Under the pieces are notes generated by a model. It did not search any database. It saw nothing but the letters and a program-made list of their open reading frames with translations, and was not told the DNA's origin. A stretch of DNA of 64,000 nt from assembly GCF_000418555.1 (NCBI RefSeq), contig NZ_ATKM01000001.1:1-64000 (forward strand), given 5' to 3'. The DNA is from Pseudomonas sp. P818. Its GTDB lineage: Bacteria > Pseudomonadota > Gammaproteobacteria > Pseudomonadales > Pseudomonadaceae. A program made the translations under genes and the position numbers. How positions within the stretch are numbered: position 1 is the stretch's first letter; the number at the start of each line of letters is the position of its first letter. Positions 33,852-47,067 of this stretch are shown here, piece by piece.

Positions 33852-35219
33852 TCACTTGCCGATGCAGAAGCTGGAGAAGATCCGGCCCAGCAGATCGTCA
33901 CTGCTGAATGCGCCAGTGATCTCGCCCAGAGCCTGCTGGGCCATGCGCAGGTCCTCGGCCAGCAGCTCGCCGGCGCCCATCAGGGTGAGCTGGTTGCGGC
34001 CGTGTTCAAGGTAGTGTTCGGCCTGGTGCAGCGCTTCGAGGTGGCGGCGGCGAGCGCTGAAGCCGCTCTCGGCGGTCTGTTGATAACCCATGCAGGCTTT
34101 CAGATGTTCGCGCAGCAGTTCCAGGCCCTCGGCAGATTTGGCCGACAGGCAGAGGGTGACATGGCCATCGGCACTGGTTTCCAGCGCTACTGCTTCGCCG
34201 GACAGATCGGCCTTGTTGCGGATCAGGGTGACGCGCGCCGGGTCCGGGCGCTGTTCGAGGAACTCCGGCCAAAGGGCAAAGGGATCGGCCGCTTCCGGTG
34301 CGGTGGAGTCCACCACCAGCAACACCCGATCGGCCTCGCCGATGGCCTTGAGGGCGCGTTCCACGCCTATTCGTTCCACCTGGTCGTCGGTGTCGCGCAG
34401 GCCGGCGGTGTCGACCACATGCAGCGGCATACCGTCGATGTGGATATGTTCACGCAGCACATCGCGGGTGGTGCCGGCGATATCGGTGACGATGGCCGCT
34501 TCGCGCCCGGCCAGGGCGTTGAGCAGGCTGGATTTGCCGGCATTGGGCCGGCCGGCGATGACCACGGTCATGCCGTCCCGCAGCAGGGCGCCCTGGCCGG
34601 CTTCGCGCAGCACTGTGGATAAGTCGGCGCGCACGCCGTCGAGCTGGCTCAGCACGTGGCCGTCGGCGAGGAAGTCAATCTCCTCTTCGGGGAAGTCGAT
34701 GGCGGCCTCGACATAGATGCGCAGCTGGATCAGGGATTCGGTCAGCGCATGCACACGCTTGGAGAATTCGCCCTGCAACGAACGCAGCGCGTTGCGCGCA
34801 GCCTGTTCGGAGCTGGCTTCGATCAGGTCGGCGATGGCTTCGGCCTGGGCCAGGTCGAGTTTGTCGTTGAGAAAGGCGCGCTCGCTGAACTCACCGGGCC
34901 GAGCCGGACGCGCTCCCAGCTCCAGGCAACGGCGCAGCAGCAGGTCGAGCACCACCGGGCCGCCATGACCCTGCAGCTCAAGCACGTCCTCACCGGTGAA
35001 GGAATTCGGACCGGGGAAGTAGATCGCCAGGCCTTCGTCCAGCGGCAGTTCCTGCTCGCCATAGAACGGGCCGTGATGAGCGAAACGCGGTTTCAGCTCA
35101 CGTCGGCAGATGGCCTGGGCCAGCTGCCCGGCCAGCGGTCCGGACACACGCACGATGCCCACGCCACCGCGACCCTGGGCGGTGGCGACGGCGGCAATGG
35201 TGTCTCGGGCGTGGTTCAT
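33852..35219 (-). CDS. mnmE: tRNA modification GTPase MnmE
   Basis: MnmE (TrmE) is the GTPase partner of MnmG in wobble uridine modification. The 455 residues have the N-terminal folate-binding domain ([22 protein letters not shown]), the G domain with P-loop GRPNAGKS (223-230), DIAGTTRD and NKAD, and the C-terminal catalytic motif CIGK. It is followed within 46 bp by the restriction operon, so transcription may run into hsdM. Confidence 0.98.
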   Translation of the reverse strand: MNHARDTIAAVATAQGRGGVGIVRVSGPLAGQLAQAICRRELKPRFAHHGPFYGEQELPLDEGLAIYFPGPNSFTGEDVLELQGHGGPVVLDLLLRRCLELGARPARPGEFSERAFLNDKLDLAQAEAIADLIEASSEQAARNALRSLQGEFSKRVHALTESLIQLRIYVEAAIDFPEEEIDFLADGHVLSQLDGVRADLSTVLREAGQGALLRDGMTVVIAGRPNAGKSSLLNALAGREAAIVTDIAGTTRDVLREHIHIDGMPLHVVDTAGLRDTDDQVERIGVERALKAIGEADRVLLVVDSTAPEAADPFALWPEFLEQRPDPARVTLIRNKADLSGEAVALETSADGHVTLCLSAKSAEGLELLREHLKACMGYQQTAESGFSARRRHLEALHQAEHYLEHGRNQLTLMGAGELLAEDLRMAQQALGEITGAFSSDDLLGRIFSSFCIGK

Positions 35220-35282
35220 GGCGGCTTACTCGATGTGTACGGGTGGCTGTAGGAACGAGGGTGGATAGCTGTGAATAACAGC

Positions 35283-35310
35283 GATTCGCGAGCAGAGCTC
35301 GCTCCTACGA
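35283..35310. repeat. REP-type palindrome between mnmE and yidC
   Basis: The stretch read on the minus strand is GTAGGAGCGAGCTCTGCTCGC followed by GAAT, a sequence typical of extragenic palindromes in pseudomonads. GCGAGC and GCTCGC form the core inverted repeat. Confidence 0.7.
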
Positions 35311-35324
35311 CAAATGCTTGGATA

Positions 35325-35353
35325 GCAAAACGCCCCAATCATGGGGCGTTTGC
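35325..35353. terminator. Hairpin downstream of yidC
   Basis: GCAAAACGCCCC (35325-35336) pairs with GGGGCGTTTGC (35343-35353) with one bulged base, 25 nt after the yidC stop. Read leftwards it ends in a short A/T-rich tract and could terminate the rpmH-rnpA-yidD-yidC transcript. Confidence 0.75.
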
Positions 35354-35377
35354 TTGAGGCTTGGAAGCTCTGGCGAA

Positions 35378-37123
35378 TCAGGCGTTGGCCGGTTTCGCTG
35401 CCGCTTCGATCCTGCGGGTAATGTACCACTGCTGGGCGATGGACAGGCAGTTGTTGACCACCCAGTACAGCACCAGACCAGCCGGGAACCACAGGAAGAA
35501 GAAGGTGAAGATGATCGGCATCAGCTTCAGCACGCGGGCCTGCATAGGGTCCGGCGGCGTCGGGTTGAGCTGCTGCTGGATGAACATGGTAGCGCCCATG
35601 ATGATCGGCAGGATGAAGAACGGATCCTTGATCGACAGGTCGGTGATCCAGAACATCCATGGGGCCTGACGCATTTCGACCGATTCCAGCAGCACCCAGT
35701 ACAGGGCGAGGAATACCGGCATCTGCACCAGGATCGGCAGGCAGCCGCCCAGCGGGTTGATCTTCTCTTTCTTGTACAGCTCCATCATCGCCTGGGACAT
35801 CTTCTGGCGATCGTCACCGTACTGCTCCTTCAGCGCCTGTAGTTTCGGCGATACGGCACGCATGCGCGCCATCGAACGGTAGCTGGCAGCCGACAGTGGG
35901 AAGAAGATCAGCTTGATGATGATGGTCAGGACGATGATCGACCAGCCCCAGTTGCCGAGTACGCCGTGAATCACTTCCAGCAGCCAGAAGATCGGCTGTG
36001 CCAGGAACCACAGGAAGCCGTAGTCGACGGTCAGCTCCAGACCCGGGGACAGGGTGCCCAGGTGCTCCTGCAGCTTGGGACCGGCATAGAGGATCGCGCC
36101 GGTTTCGCCCTGCGCGCCGGCAGCAACCTGCACGGACGGGCCGGTGAAGCCTACGATGTAGTTGCCCTGGCTGTCCTTGCGGGTCTGTACCAGGTTGGTG
36201 CTGTCCTTGTTCGGCACCCAGGCGGTGACGAAGTAGTGCTGCAGCCAGGCGACCCAGCCGCCTTGCACGGTTTCCTTGAAGGACTGCTTGTCGATGTCTT
36301 TCATCGACACCTTTTTGTAAGGCTCTTCGCTGGTCCACAGCGCGGCACCCAGGTAGGTGGCAGTGCCGGTGGCGGTGGTCGAGGACGGGTCACCGCTGTT
36401 GTCACGCTTGAGTTGAGCGAACAGGTTGCCGCTCCAGGCCTGATCGCTCTGGTTGTCGATCAGGTAACGCACGTCGACCTGGTAGGCGGACGGATCGATG
36501 CAGCCAGGCTTCTTCAGCTGTTGCTCACGTGCCGAGCACTGCGGGTTGAGGCCGCGCTTGAAGCTGTAGCGCTTGATGTAGCTGACGCCGTTCTCGCTGT
36601 AGGTCAGGTCGACCACCAGGCTGTCCTGACCTTCGGCCAGTTCGTAGCTCTGCTTCTCGCTGGACCACAGGGCACGGCCGCTGGATTTGTCCGGTGCGTT
36701 CTGACCGATGAGGCCGCTTTGCGCCAGGTAGGTACGCTCGTTGCCGTTATCGAACAGTTGGAACGGTACGTCCGGGCGGTCCTGACGACGCGGGTACTGC
36801 GGCAGACGCAGCTGCACGATATCGCCACCACGCGGGTCGATGGCCAGGTCGAGCACATCGGTCTTGACGCGAATCAGCTCATCACTGGCGGCAGCAGTAG
36901 GTGCAACGGCAGCTGCAGTGGGCTCGGCCACGGCAGTTGGGATGTCATCGCTGCCAGTGCTGGCGGTAGCCGCAGGCGTATCGGGCAGGGAAGGCGTCGC
37001 AGCGGTCGAGGTGCTAACCTCGGCTGGCAGGGCAGCCTGGCCATAGTCCTCGTTCCATTGCAGGACCATGAGGTAGGACACGACTGCCAGGGCGACGATC
37101 AGGATCGAACGTTGGATATCCAT
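35378..37123 (-). CDS. yidC: Membrane protein insertase YidC
   Basis: YidC inserts proteins into the inner membrane, alone or with Sec. From the ATG at 37123 it has 581 residues: MDIQRSILIVALAVVSYLMV is the first membrane helix, followed by a Ser/Thr/Ala-rich linker, the large periplasmic domain and the conserved C-terminal five-helix core (GWSIIVLTIIIKLIFFPL; GGCLPILVQMPVFLALYWVL; NNCLSIAQQWYI). An open frame extends upstream to 37303 but overlaps yidD and is not family sequence. Confidence 0.98.
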   Translation of the reverse strand: MDIQRSILIVALAVVSYLMVLQWNEDYGQAALPAEVSTSTAATPSLPDTPAATASTGSDDIPTAVAEPTAAAVAPTAAASDELIRVKTDVLDLAIDPRGGDIVQLRLPQYPRRQDRPDVPFQLFDNGNERTYLAQSGLIGQNAPDKSSGRALWSSEKQSYELAEGQDSLVVDLTYSENGVSYIKRYSFKRGLNPQCSAREQQLKKPGCIDPSAYQVDVRYLIDNQSDQAWSGNLFAQLKRDNSGDPSSTTATGTATYLGAALWTSEEPYKKVSMKDIDKQSFKETVQGGWVAWLQHYFVTAWVPNKDSTNLVQTRKDSQGNYIVGFTGPSVQVAAGAQGETGAILYAGPKLQEHLGTLSPGLELTVDYGFLWFLAQPIFWLLEVIHGVLGNWGWSIIVLTIIIKLIFFPLSAASYRSMARMRAVSPKLQALKEQYGDDRQKMSQAMMELYKKEKINPLGGCLPILVQMPVFLALYWVLLESVEMRQAPWMFWITDLSIKDPFFILPIIMGATMFIQQQLNPTPPDPMQARVLKLMPIIFTFFFLWFPAGLVLYWVVNNCLSIAQQWYITRRIEAAAKPANA

Positions 37124-37125
37124 GA

Positions 37126-37371
37126 TTATTCGGCCATCGAAGGGGAACGGGATGTTTTTGCGGGTGGAACCGGATCGTAACCGCCGGCATTCCAGGGGTG
37201 GCAGCGACCGAGACGGCGCGCTGTCAGCCAGCCACCACGCAGGAAGCCATGTTGTTCGATGGCTTCGTAGGCGTAGCAGGAACAGCTGGGATAGAAGCGA
37301 CAATGACTGGCCATCAGCGGACTGATGGCGTAGCGATAAACCTGGATACAGGCTAGAGCCGCTTTACGCAT
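37126..37371 (-). CDS. yidD: Membrane protein insertion efficiency factor YidD
   Basis: YidD is a small protein linked to YidC-dependent insertion. The 81 residues show the family pattern [30 protein letters not shown] and [15 protein letters not shown]. It overlaps rnpA by 8 nt and ends 2 nt before the yidC start. Confidence 0.96.
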   Translation of the reverse strand: MRKAALACIQVYRYAISPLMASHCRFYPSCSCYAYEAIEQHGFLRGGWLTARRLGRCHPWNAGGYDPVPPAKTSRSPSMAE

Positions 37372-37768
37372 GGGGGTTGTCGCTTGTCCCAGGGGAGAAG
37401 TCTGCGTCGCGACTGGGCCGGCTTCGGGCCAGGCGTTTCCAGAGTTTGCCGAACTGCTGAGCGAGTTCGCCGTTCTCCAGATCGCCTAACCCTTTGCGGG
37501 CGACCACCACGATATCCCAGCCTGTCAGGTTGTCCTGATTGAGGCGAAAGGATTCGCGGATTTGACGCTTGATGCGGTTGCGCTCGACGGCGAGCTTGAC
37601 GCTCTTTTTGCCGATCACCAGACCTAGGCGGGGATGATCAAGCTGGTTATCGCGCGCTAGCAACAGGACACTTTTGCCCGGAGCCTTGCCGCTAGGGGAG
37701 TCGAAGACTGCCTTGAATTGCCGGGGAGTCAGCAGTCGCTTTTCCCGGCCGAAGCCTCGACTCACCAC
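37364..37768 (-). CDS. rnpA: Ribonuclease P protein component
   Basis: RnpA binds the RNase P RNA and aids 5' processing of tRNA. The 134 residues include [15 protein letters not shown], the RNR motif [15 protein letters not shown] and DIVVVARKG. The start is one of two adjacent GTG codons (37768 or 37765). It lies between rpmH and yidD in the usual order. Confidence 0.97.
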   Translation of the reverse strand: MVSRGFGREKRLLTPRQFKAVFDSPSGKAPGKSVLLLARDNQLDHPRLGLVIGKKSVKLAVERNRIKRQIRESFRLNQDNLTGWDIVVVARKGLGDLENGELAQQFGKLWKRLARSRPSRDADFSPGTSDNPHA

Positions 37769-37781
37769 CTGTCTGGATGAA

Positions 37782-37916
37782 TTAGACAGTCAGACGCTTG
37801 CGGCCCTTGGCGCGACGACGCGACAGGACGGCACGGCCGTTCTTGGTGGCCATGCGGGCACGGAAACCGTGGGTACGAGCGCGCTTGATGGTGCTGGGTT
37901 GGAAAGTGCGTTTCAT
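37782..37916 (-). CDS. rpmH: 50S ribosomal protein L34
   Basis: The 44-residue basic protein starts [20 protein letters not shown] and ends GRKRLTV, the standard L34 sequence. It is the first gene of the rpmH-rnpA-yidD-yidC group and borders oriC, as in other pseudomonads. Confidence 0.98.
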   Translation of the reverse strand: MKRTFQPSTIKRARTHGFRARMATKNGRAVLSRRRAKGRKRLTV

Positions 37917-38437
37917 GGTGCGTTACCTGGGTGATCGACTAGGGTCGGAATGACCCTGGTTTAAAGAGACCGGCAATTCTAGAGAAAGCCGCGCGGTAGG
38001 TCAATTTCCAACCAACCTTATTCTCCAGATAGAAATAGAAAGAAGGAAAAGGGTTTAAAGCTCTTTTTCTATGTTTTTGTTGATTGGTGCTGCCGAGTGC
38101 TGTGGACAACCCGTTCAGCCGCGCGTTGGCAGTGGCGCGGCGCAGATGATAAGCCTGTCCAAAAGAGGTGTTTCGACTGTGTGCGGCCTGCCGACAAGCT
38201 GAGGATGGAATGGCAGTTTACCCACAGGTCGGTTTTGCCCTGGTTCGTCCCCAGGGTTTTACAGAAGCTTGTCGGGCGCTTATCCACAAGGTTCAGGTGG
38301 TGTGCTGATAAGCCTGATGAATGAAACTAAGGCTTTGATTTTACTTGGCCATCTAGTCCCAGTGGTGTGGATAACTCTGCCGTGGATCGTTACAATGGCG
38401 GCTGTTTTTGCATCGCCGCCTGGATAGGGGATAGTCA
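37917..38437. other. oriC: Replication origin oriC between rpmH and dnaA
   Basis: Perfect DnaA boxes occur at 38280-38288 (TTATCCACA) and 38366-38374 (TGTGGATAA). One-mismatch boxes lie at 38101-38109 (TGTGGACAA) and 38218-38226 (TTACCCACA). The stretch from about 38010 to 38090 is AT-rich (TAGAAATAGAAAGAAGG and a TCTTTTTCTATGTTTTTGTT run) and would serve as the unwinding element. The rpmH-dnaA position is the established oriC place in Pseudomonas. The dnaA promoter must lie in the right part. Confidence 0.9.
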
Positions 38438-39925
38438 GTGTCAGTGGAACTATGGCAGCAATGCGTCGAGCTTCTGCGCGATGAGTTGCCGGCCCAGCAA
38501 TTCAACACCTGGATCCGTCCTCTGCAGGTCGAAGCCGAAGGCGACGAGCTGCGCGTTTATGCACCCAATCGTTTCGTGCTCGATTGGGTCAACGAGAAGT
38601 ACCTGAGTCGTTTGCTCGAGCTGCTCGGTGAGCGTGCAGGCGGTCTGGTTCCAGCGCTTTCCTTATTAATAGGCAGCAAACGTGCCGCCACCGCGCGTGT
38701 CGCGCCCACCGCGCCGCTACCCGCCGCTGCGCGAGCCGCTCAGGTTCAGGCTGCCGCGGTTAGCAAGCCGGTACCGCCGCCCGCGCAGGAGGAACCTTCG
38801 CGCGCCAGCTTCGACTCCATGGCGGGCGCTGCGCCGCAGCCGCCGACTCCTGCCGTCGCACCTCGTGCCGAGCGCACCGTTCAGGTCGAGGGCGGTCTCA
38901 AGCACACCAGCTACCTCAATCGCACCTTCACCTTCGACAACTTCGTCGAGGGCAAGTCGAACCAGTTGGCGCGTGCAGCGGCCTGGCAGGTGGCTGACAA
39001 CCCCAAGCACGGGTATAACCCGCTGTTCCTCTATGGCGGCGTCGGCCTGGGCAAGACTCACCTGATGCATGCCGTTGGCAACCACCTGCTGGCGAAGAAT
39101 CCCAATGCCAAGGTGGTGTACCTGCATTCCGAGCGCTTCGTCGCCGACATGGTCAAGGCACTGCAGCTCAATGCCATCAACGAATTCAAGCGCTTCTATC
39201 GTTCGGTGGATGCGCTGCTGATCGATGACATTCAGTTCTTCGCCAAGAAGGAGCGCTCCCAGGAGGAGTTCTTCCATACCTTCAACGCGTTGCTTGAAGG
39301 TGGTCAGCAGGTGATTCTCACCAGCGACCGTTACCCGAAGGAAATCGAAGGTCTGGAAGAGCGGCTGAAATCGCGCTTCGGCTGGGGCCTGACCGTGGCG
39401 GTGGAACCGCCGGAGCTGGAAACGCGCGTGGCGATCCTGATGAAGAAGGCCGACCAGGCCAAGGTCGATCTGCCGCACGATGCAGCCTTCTTCATCGCCC
39501 AGCGTATTCGCTCCAATGTGCGTGAGCTGGAAGGTGCGCTGAAACGGGTGATCGCCCACTCGCACTTCATGGGGCGCGACATCACCATCGAACTGATCCG
39601 CGAGTCGCTCAAGGATCTGTTGGCCCTGCAGGACAAACTGGTCAGCATCGACAATATCCAGCGCACCACGGCCGAGTACTACAAGATCAAGATTACCGAT
39701 CTGCTCTCCAAGCGTCGCTCACGCTCGATCGCCCGACCGCGCCAAGTAGCCATGGCACTGTCGAAGGAACTGACCAATCACAGCCTGCCGGAAATCGGTG
39801 TGGCCTTCGGCGGTCGTGATCACACCACGGTGTTGCACGCTTGCCGTAAGATTGCTGAACTTAGGGGATCCGACGCGGATATCCGCGAGGACTACAAGAA
39901 CCTGCTGCGTACGCTTACAACCTGA
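38438..39925 (+). CDS. dnaA: Chromosomal replication initiator DnaA
   Basis: DnaA binds TTATCCACA boxes and opens oriC. The 495 residues comprise the N-terminal DnaB-interaction domain ([27 protein letters not shown]), a long proline/alanine-rich linker, the AAA+ domain with GGVGLGKTH (about residue 200) and LLIDDIQFF, and the C-terminal DNA-binding domain with the signature [15 protein letters not shown]. The start is GTG at 38438 with AGGGG upstream. Confidence 0.99.
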   Translation: MSVELWQQCVELLRDELPAQQFNTWIRPLQVEAEGDELRVYAPNRFVLDWVNEKYLSRLLELLGERAGGLVPALSLLIGSKRAATARVAPTAPLPAAARAAQVQAAAVSKPVPPPAQEEPSRASFDSMAGAAPQPPTPAVAPRAERTVQVEGGLKHTSYLNRTFTFDNFVEGKSNQLARAAAWQVADNPKHGYNPLFLYGGVGLGKTHLMHAVGNHLLAKNPNAKVVYLHSERFVADMVKALQLNAINEFKRFYRSVDALLIDDIQFFAKKERSQEEFFHTFNALLEGGQQVILTSDRYPKEIEGLEERLKSRFGWGLTVAVEPPELETRVAILMKKADQAKVDLPHDAAFFIAQRIRSNVRELEGALKRVIAHSHFMGRDITIELIRESLKDLLALQDKLVSIDNIQRTTAEYYKIKITDLLSKRRSRSIARPRQVAMALSKELTNHSLPEIGVAFGGRDHTTVLHACRKIAELRGSDADIREDYKNLLRTLTT

Positions 39926-39956
39926 TTCGCAGCTCCACGAGGCAAGGGACTAGACC

Positions 39957-41060
39957 ATGCATTTCACCATTCAACGCGAAGCCCTGTTGAAACCTCTGCA
40001 ACTGGTCGCCGGTGTCGTGGAACGACGCCAGACGCTGCCGGTATTGTCCAACGTGTTGCTGGTGGTCGAAGGCCAGCAGTTGTCATTGACCGGTACCGAC
40101 CTCGAGGTCGAGCTGGTTGGCCGCGTCACGCTGGAAGATGCTGCCGAGCCAGGCGAGATCACTGTGCCGGCGCGCAAACTGATGGATATCTGCAAGAGCC
40201 TGCCGTCCGATGCGCTGATCGACATCCGCGTCGATGATCAGAAGCTGCTGGTCAAGGCCGGTCGTAGCCGTTTCACCCTGTCGACGCTGCCGGCCAACGA
40301 CTTCCCCACCGTGGAAGAAGGTCCGGGCTCGCTGACCTTCAACCTGCCGCAAGCCAAGCTGCGTCGTTTGATCGAGCGCACCAGTTTCGCCATGGCTCAG
40401 CAGGACGTGCGTTATTACCTCAACGGCATGTTGCTCGAAGTGCAGAGCGGCATGCTGCGTGCCGTAGCCACTGACGGCCATCGCCTGGCGATGTGCTCGA
40501 TGGAAGCGATCATCCAGCAGGAAGGCAAGCATCAGGTCATCGTGCCGCGCAAAGGTATTCTCGAACTGGCCCGCCTGCTCACCGAGCAGGATGCGGAAGT
40601 TGCGATCGTGCTGGGCCAACACCACATTCGCGCCAACACCGGCGAGTTCACCTTCACCTCCAAGCTGGTGGATGGCAAATTCCCGGATTACGAGCGTGTA
40701 TTGCCGCGCGGTGGCGACAAGCTGGTGCTGGCTGATCGTCAGGGCCTGCGCGAGGCCTTCAGTCGTACTGCGATTCTCTCCAACGAGAAATATCGCGGTA
40801 TTCGCCTGACCCTGGCTGCCGGTCTGCTGAAAATCCAGGCCAACAACCCGGAGCAGGAAGAGGCCGAGGAAGAGATCGTGGTCGACTATAACGGCGGCGG
40901 TCTGGAGATCGGCTTCAACGTCAGCTACCTGCTGGATGTGCTGGGCGTGATGGGCACCGAACAGGTTCGCCTGATCCTCTCCGATTCCAACAGCAGTGCT
41001 CTGTTGCAGGAAGCCGATAACGACGATTCGGCTTACGTCGTCATGCCGATGAGGCTCTAA
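39957..41060 (+). CDS. dnaN: DNA polymerase III beta sliding clamp
   Basis: DnaN is the ring-shaped processivity clamp. The 367 residues have the three-domain clamp pattern, starting [34 protein letters not shown] and ending YVVMPMRL, as in the family. It lies 31 nt after dnaA and 7 nt before recF. Confidence 0.99.
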   Translation: MHFTIQREALLKPLQLVAGVVERRQTLPVLSNVLLVVEGQQLSLTGTDLEVELVGRVTLEDAAEPGEITVPARKLMDICKSLPSDALIDIRVDDQKLLVKAGRSRFTLSTLPANDFPTVEEGPGSLTFNLPQAKLRRLIERTSFAMAQQDVRYYLNGMLLEVQSGMLRAVATDGHRLAMCSMEAIIQQEGKHQVIVPRKGILELARLLTEQDAEVAIVLGQHHIRANTGEFTFTSKLVDGKFPDYERVLPRGGDKLVLADRQGLREAFSRTAILSNEKYRGIRLTLAAGLLKIQANNPEQEEAEEEIVVDYNGGGLEIGFNVSYLLDVLGVMGTEQVRLILSDSNSSALLQEADNDDSAYVVMPMRL

Positions 41061-41067
41061 GCCTTTA

Positions 41068-44596
<3,529 letters not shown>

Positions 44597-44622
44597 TGTA
44601 AACCGCCAGTTGGCGTGAAATG

Positions 44623-44658
44623 AAAAGCCCCTGCCGATGTAAATCGGCAGGGGCTTTT
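44623..44658. terminator. Bidirectional terminator after gyrB
   Basis: AAAAGCCCCTGCCGAT (44623-44638) and ATCGGCAGGGGCTTTT (44643-44658) form a 16-bp stem with a GTAA loop. T-runs on both strands suit gyrB and the convergent leftward unit ending at 44696. Confidence 0.93.
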
Positions 44659-44695
44659 TAATTTGAGCGGGCTATGGAGCTAAGGTTTGGCGCTC

Positions 44696-45133
44696 TTACT
44701 TGTAGCGCTTACGCCACGCCGCGCGCTGCCCTCGGACTTCCACCATGGCCGCTAGCATGGCGCGGTAGCGCTTGCTGTTGAGGGTCAGCAGGGTACTTAG
44801 CGGCAGCAGCAGGCCAATGGAATACAGCAGGTCAGGTGCTCGTCTGCCCCAGTGCCCCACGATCACCAGTATGCAGAACACCATGGCTGCCACGATCAGC
44901 CATAACGCCCAGGGACGGCCGCGAATCACCAGAAAATTGGCCAGACACAGGTAAATCGACATACCCATGTTGGTCATCACCATATAGAAACCGAAATCGG
45001 CCTGTGGAGGCAGATAAAGCTCAAGCAGCAGGTAAAGACTTATCGCGAGAGCAAAAAGGGCGAGGTAGAAGGCGCTGATGAATATTGGGAAATGTCGACG
45101 CAATATCGTGAGGAAATCGAGCCCCTGGTTCAC
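44696..45133 (-). CDS. Four-helix membrane protein, candidate immunity protein
   Basis: I do not recognise the family. The 145-residue protein has about four hydrophobic helices (near 15-38, 48-70, 76-93 and 102-118) and a basic C-terminal tail (RGQRAAWRKRYK). It starts at GTG 45133, overlapping the stop of the upstream gene by 4 nt (GTGA), so the two are translationally coupled. A small polytopic membrane protein directly after a protein with membrane-inserting segments is the usual form of immunity to pore-forming toxins. Its place at the end of a T6SS regulatory operon fits that idea, but this is inference. Confidence 0.6.
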   Translation of the reverse strand: MNQGLDFLTILRRHFPIFISAFYLALFALAISLYLLLELYLPPQADFGFYMVMTNMGMSIYLCLANFLVIRGRPWALWLIVAAMVFCILVIVGHWGRRAPDLLYSIGLLLPLSTLLTLNSKRYRAMLAAMVEVRGQRAAWRKRYK

Positions 45134-46035
45134 TCCGCTAGCTCCTCGTATAGGCCTATGGCGTAGGTCTGTACCATGCCGCTGCCGAGCAGGCCGGTTC
45201 CGACGCTCAGCGCGTCTCTGATGTTGATTGCCAGCGCAGAAGAAATCTCGCTGGTACTGAAACGCTTGGGCAGCTCGCCGCTGCGCTGCAGTGCTTTGCG
45301 CAGGGCGGGAGTAAGTGCCGGATTACGGTTCTCCAGGATCTCGCTGGTCAAACGGCGTCGTTCCTGACGGCTCAGCCCTCTCAGGCTCTGGTACCAGCTA
45401 CGCCCGGTCATGGCCTTGCGCATGTTCATTACACGTAGGATGGTGGCTCCTGTCGATGCCACTCCGGCCAGCGAAACGACGTCCAAGGCTCTGGACATGT
45501 TCTGGTACCACTCTTCGCTGTCCAGTTCGTCGTTGCGCGTCGGGTCGTTGATTTCGTTGATGACGCGCATCGTTCCGATACCGCACTGTGCGGTCGAAGC
45601 AGCAGCTGCGCTCACGCCAATAGCAGTGATCACCAGACTCGCTCCACCGGTGAACGGTACGATGGCAGTACCGCCGATGATCGCGATCCAGCCGAGCACC
45701 GCGCCGGCACAAGCCAGGCTGGTGTTGACGCTTTCTGCCACCAGCCGCGACTCGCGCGGGTTGGACTGCACTTGTTGGACGAATTGCTGCGGTGACACGT
45801 TGCGCTGAGCTTCACGAATGATGATGCGCTTGGGTCTGATGCTGCAGATCGGGGTGAACTCGCGCAGGGTCACCACGTTGAATTTTGCATCGATGTATAC
45901 CACCCCGGCGCCGGAGATGGCGGGGTCGGCGTCGATGGCGGCATAGAGCTTGCGCAAGTCGATCATGGCTTCGATGCGCTGCCGTGCCAGCATTTGCGAT
46001 GGGGTGTTGCGCAACCCTATCAGGTAGTCGGACAT
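45130..46035 (-). CDS. Candidate T6SS effector with glycine-rich hydrophobic segments
   Basis: I do not recognise the family. The 301-residue protein has no signal peptide. A soluble N-terminal part (residues 1-100) is followed by a glycine- and alanine-rich hydrophobic stretch (about 105-155, with GAVLG and IGG motifs), a shorter one (183-200), a basic region (RKAMTGRSWYQSLRGLSRQERRR) and a third hydrophobic patch (264-297). A strong ribosome site (AAGGAGG) precedes the ATG at 46035. It lies 88 bp after tagQ and is coupled to a four-helix membrane protein. The pattern suggests a pore-forming effector, recalling Tse4-Tsi4 of P. aeruginosa; homology is not shown. Confidence 0.6.
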   Translation of the reverse strand: MSDYLIGLRNTPSQMLARQRIEAMIDLRKLYAAIDADPAISGAGVVYIDAKFNVVTLREFTPICSIRPKRIIIREAQRNVSPQQFVQQVQSNPRESRLVAESVNTSLACAGAVLGWIAIIGGTAIVPFTGGASLVITAIGVSAAAASTAQCGIGTMRVINEINDPTRNDELDSEEWYQNMSRALDVVSLAGVASTGATILRVMNMRKAMTGRSWYQSLRGLSRQERRRLTSEILENRNPALTPALRKALQRSGELPKRFSTSEISSALAINIRDALSVGTGLLGSGMVQTYAIGLYEELAE

Positions 46036-46123
46036 TGGCCCTCCTTGGTAAGAACTCCGATTGCCGCCGGCTCCGCCCAGAGGGGGAACCAGCGGATTGG
46101 CTGTCAGCTACTTTGTCGCCGAC

Positions 46124-47014
46124 TCAGACGTTGGGGCAGGGAATCGGCGCCCAGTCGCCCATGTCCGGGTTGTTGCACATGCTGTTGACCTGGTTGGTGC
46201 CCGCTACGGCCACCTGCTGGCTCTTGGCCCGCTTGGCTTCGGCCTGTTGCAGAACCTGTTCGGTCTTGACCGCTTCGGTGGGAACCTTGGCCGGCGTCTT
46301 GGCGGGAGTCTTGGCTGCCGTGGTCACTTCGGCGCGCTCGACGCCAACGTTTTTCAGGTCAGCCTCGTAAGCCTGGGTGTAGTTGCTCAGGTTCTCGCCA
46401 GCCTTGCCGTTGACGGCGGTGATCAGGCTGTTGGACTCGCTCAGGCCGGCGATGATTTCCGCCAGACGCTTGCGCCCTTCCGCATCGTCGATCGCACCAG
46501 ACTTGCGCTTCTCCAGCAGGCTGGTGAATTCCTTCTGGTAGCAGCTTTGCGACGCTTCGGCGTAGGCGATGCTGCGGTCGAAGGTGCTGGCACTGGCGTT
46601 GATGTCGGTGGAATAGGAGCTGATGCGCTGGCGGTCGTCGCTGATCTGCTGTTGCTTGGAGGTGTAGTAGGCCGCTGCACCGCCGACCAGGGCGCCACCG
46701 GCAGCGCCGATGGCTGCGTTGCGTTTACGATCTTCCTTGTCGGCGGTCAGGGCGCCGGTCAGGGCGCCGCCGACGGCACCGAGCACAGCACCGGTGGCGA
46801 TCGAACGGGTGATGTTGGAGTCGGTATCGCGCAGGTGTTGAACCGGCTGATAGCAGCTCGGGTAGTAGTTGACCTCGGTGGATTTGCCAACACGATTTAC
46901 GGCGGACGTGGAGCAGCCGCTGATCAGCATGGTCATCGAGGTGAAACCGATAGCAGCGAGGGTCAGAATGCGGCTACGGGGTTGCGAGGTGTGGTGCGAT
47001 TTGGATGGACGCAT
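46124..47014 (-). CDS. tagQ: T6SS outer-membrane lipoprotein TagQ with glycine zipper
   Basis: TagQ is the outer-membrane lipoprotein of the TagQRST sensory module, which tethers TagR and feeds the PpkA pathway. From the ATG at 47014 it has 296 residues. A signal peptide ends in the lipobox LISGC, and two glycine-zipper blocks follow (GAVLGAVGGALTGAL and AAIGAAGGALVGGAAA). The C-terminal half is helical and charged. An earlier ATG at 47071 overlaps the tagR stop by 4 nt and would add 19 residues before the signal peptide. Position and size match TagQ. Confidence 0.85.
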   Translation of the reverse strand: MRPSKSHHTSQPRSRILTLAAIGFTSMTMLISGCSTSAVNRVGKSTEVNYYPSCYQPVQHLRDTDSNITRSIATGAVLGAVGGALTGALTADKEDRKRNAAIGAAGGALVGGAAAYYTSKQQQISDDRQRISSYSTDINASASTFDRSIAYAEASQSCYQKEFTSLLEKRKSGAIDDAEGRKRLAEIIAGLSESNSLITAVNGKAGENLSNYTQAYEADLKNVGVERAEVTTAAKTPAKTPAKVPTEAVKTEQVLQQAEAKRAKSQQVAVAGTNQVNSMCNNPDMGDWAPIPCPNV

Positions 47015-47067
47015 AGCTAGGTTCTCTGCTGATGGTGGATTGATGTGTGTGAAACGGCTGTTCACGC

